Assembly (NCBI GenBank): GCA_946549035.1
Contig: CAMNQH010000002.1
Coordinates: 39,977-103,976, forward strand
Length of the DNA stretch: 64,000 nt
From: an uncultured Lachnospiraceae bacterium
GTDB taxonomy: Bacteria > Bacillota > Clostridia > Lachnospirales > Lachnospiraceae
Direction: 5' to 3'
Part shown: piece after piece, positions 63,044 through 64,000 of the stretch
How positions within the stretch are numbered: position 1 is the stretch's first letter
Layout of the letters: each line of letters begins with the position of its first letter
Program-made: the position numbers and the translations under genes
The notes under the pieces: model-generated
Databases searched by the model: none
Told to the model about the DNA's origin: nothing
What the model saw: only the letters and a program-made list of their open reading frames with translations

Positions 63044-63763
63044 ATGAACGTTTTTTTGATAGCGGTGTTGTTGATTTTAATTAGTTCTGCAGTTATCGGG
63101 TATTGGCGCGGATTTGTCCGAATCGCTCTTTCTCTGGTCTCTATGGTGTTTTTGATTATACTGGTGTCCTGGGCGACCCCTCACATTACGGAATTCCTAA
63201 AGGAACATACTAATATTTATCAAGACTTAGAGGAAACATGTACCAAAAGAATCCGCTTTGCTATGGAAGATACCATGGATCATCATGGAGAGGAATGGGA
63301 AGTGCCGGGAGGCGTTCATCCAGAGTTGGCAGGAGGACTTCCGATTCCGGAGGAATGGGTGGAACAAATTTTGGAGAAAGCCAAAGATACGGTGTCTCAT
63401 ACTGTGGAGGAAAACGGGCTTTATCAACAGGCAGGCTCCTATCTTGCGGACTGGATTCTTCGGGGAATTGTTTTTTTTGTGACATATTTCCTTTGCTCTA
63501 TTGTGCTGCGGCTGGTGATAGGCCTTTTGGATGTTGTGACCCGACTCCCGGTGGTTAAAGGCGTAAATCGTGCATTGGGGGCTGTGATGGGCTTGCTCCA
63601 GGGATTGCTTTTGATCTGGCTTTTGATGTTTTTTGTTGCGATTGCCTGCACCAGTCATTTTGGTCAGATGCTTTTGGGGTATATTCAGGAAAGTGCGATT
63701 TTGTCCTGGTTATATCAAAATAATATAATATTATATTTCTTTCATTATATGTTTGGATTATAG
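63044..63763 (+). CDS. CvpA-family membrane protein
   Basis: 239 residues with four helices: AVLLILISSAVIGYWRGFVRIALSLVSMVFLIILVSWAT at the N-terminus, and IVFFVTYFLCSIVLRLVIGLLDVVTRLPVVKGVNRALGAVMGLLQGLLLIWLLMFFVAI at the C-terminus, matching the colicin V production/YshB family. A charged extracytoplasmic loop of about 75 residues lies between. Exact function in Firmicutes is unclear. RBS AGGAGATGAG. Confidence 0.85.
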   Translation: MNVFLIAVLLILISSAVIGYWRGFVRIALSLVSMVFLIILVSWATPHITEFLKEHTNIYQDLEETCTKRIRFAMEDTMDHHGEEWEVPGGVHPELAGGLPIPEEWVEQILEKAKDTVSHTVEENGLYQQAGSYLADWILRGIVFFVTYFLCSIVLRLVIGLLDVVTRLPVVKGVNRALGAVMGLLQGLLLIWLLMFFVAIACTSHFGQMLLGYIQESAILSWLYQNNIILYFFHYMFGL

Positions 63764-63844
63764 TAAAGCCTTGGGTCGACTGGCATTTGATTCGAGAAGG
63801 CTCATAAGGAATGGAAAAAAATATAAAAACTTGTCCAAAAAGTG

Positions 63845-63873
63845 TTGACAGGTTAAAAAAAAGGTGTTAATAT
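63845..63873 (+). promoter_or_regulatory. Consensus promoter P1 at the right edge
   Basis: TTGACA (63845-63850), 17-bp spacer, TAATAT (63868-63873). A hairpin lies immediately downstream. No ORF follows within the window. Confidence 0.75.
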
Positions 63874-63875
63874 AA

Positions 63876-63908
63876 AGTTCCACCGCGCGACGCGGGGGAG
63901 CTTTTTTC
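63876..63908 (+). terminator. GC-rich hairpin with T-run just after P1
   Basis: AGTTCC-A-CCGCG-CGA-CGCGG-G-GGAGCT followed by TTTTTT. The stem begins about where transcription from P1 would start, so it may terminate read-through from cvpA, or be a very early attenuator of P1. Confidence 0.65.
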
Positions 63909-63973
63909 TTGGGAGACCATATAATAGGAACTATCCAGTAAAAAGAAAAAATGTAAAAAAATGAAAAAAGTTG

Positions 63974-64000
63974 TTGACAAGTGAGAACAGACATGGTAAT
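63974..64000 (+). promoter_or_regulatory. Consensus promoter P2, cut by the window end
   Basis: TTGACA (63974-63979), 17 bp, then TAAT at 63997-64000 with the -10 box cut off by the window edge. Tandem strong promoters like P1 and P2 often precede rRNA operons in Firmicutes; the product lies outside the window. Confidence 0.65.

Overview
The window reads as chromosome of an anaerobic Firmicute of the Clostridia, most probably a gut Lachnospiraceae. The reasons are the AGGAGG-type ribosome sites, consensus sigma-A promoters, a GC content near the middle of the scale, the dnaX-ybaB-recR block with a nearby tRNA-Ser, split transketolase, glycoside hydrolases, enoate-reductase and flavoprotein genes, and no respiratory chain. 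Species cannot be fixed from the sequence alone. I see no prophage, insertion sequence or CRISPR array.

Layout. 1-2.9 kb: two small membrane proteins, a PNPOx-fold protein and ROK glucokinase. 2.9-7.7 kb: a six-gene operon of thiolase, DUF35 zinc protein, acyl carrier protein, phosphate acyltransferase, holo-ACP synthase and butyrate kinase, which looks like an ACP-tethered acyl pathway ending in acyl phosphate and ATP. 7.6-16.5 kb: a histidine kinase/response regulator pair, divergent from a lipoprotein, two sugar-type ABC permeases, a HlyD-like adaptor and a membrane protein; a near-perfect operator dyad lies between the two units. 16.5-17.9 kb: TipAS-type MerR regulator and a formate/nitrite-type channel. 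17.9-26.6 kb: carbohydrate region (GH43, GH35 with an AraC regulator, GH3) with a 5'-truncated AAA-ATPase pseudogene and a DNA methyltransferase repair gene inside it. 26.6-29.7 kb: Crp/Fnr-type regulator divergent from a fumarate-reductase-like flavoprotein, then a HigBA-type toxin-antitoxin pair. 29.8-33.2 kb: a large fused oxidoreductase (CoA-disulfide reductase, rhodanese, siroheme reductase, two 4Fe-4S clusters) coupled to a metallo-hydrolase.

33.3-36.9 kb: HAD phosphatase and zinc polyol dehydrogenase, divergent from a xylulokinase-type FGGY kinase. 37.0-38.7 kb: an AT-rich two-gene island (unknown cytosolic protein plus four-helix membrane protein) that recalls two-gene defence systems in layout. 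38.8-48.0 kb: acyltransferase, a BglG/PRD-type regulator, and a divergent five-gene operon (class II aldolase, iron alcohol dehydrogenase, MFS carrier, D-2-hydroxyacid dehydrogenase, enoate reductase). 48-50.6 kb: chemoreceptor plus FMN-binding lipoprotein. 50.7-59.9 kb: housekeeping block (gdhA, deoB, tRNA-Ser, pfkA, dnaX, ybaB, recR, fructose-6-phosphate aldolase-type transaldolase, split transketolase). 60-63.8 kb: LysM protein with a degenerate MPN-like domain, a DUF5711-like protein and CvpA. The right edge carries two consensus promoters pointing out of the window, the kind of arrangement found ahead of rRNA or tRNA operons.

The most unusual units are the thiolase/ACP/kinase operon, the fused CoADR-rhodanese-siroheme enzyme, the ATPase-less permease plus adaptor operon under a dedicated two-component system, and the AT-rich two-gene island. 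Functional assignments rest on reading motifs by eye; no database search was possible.
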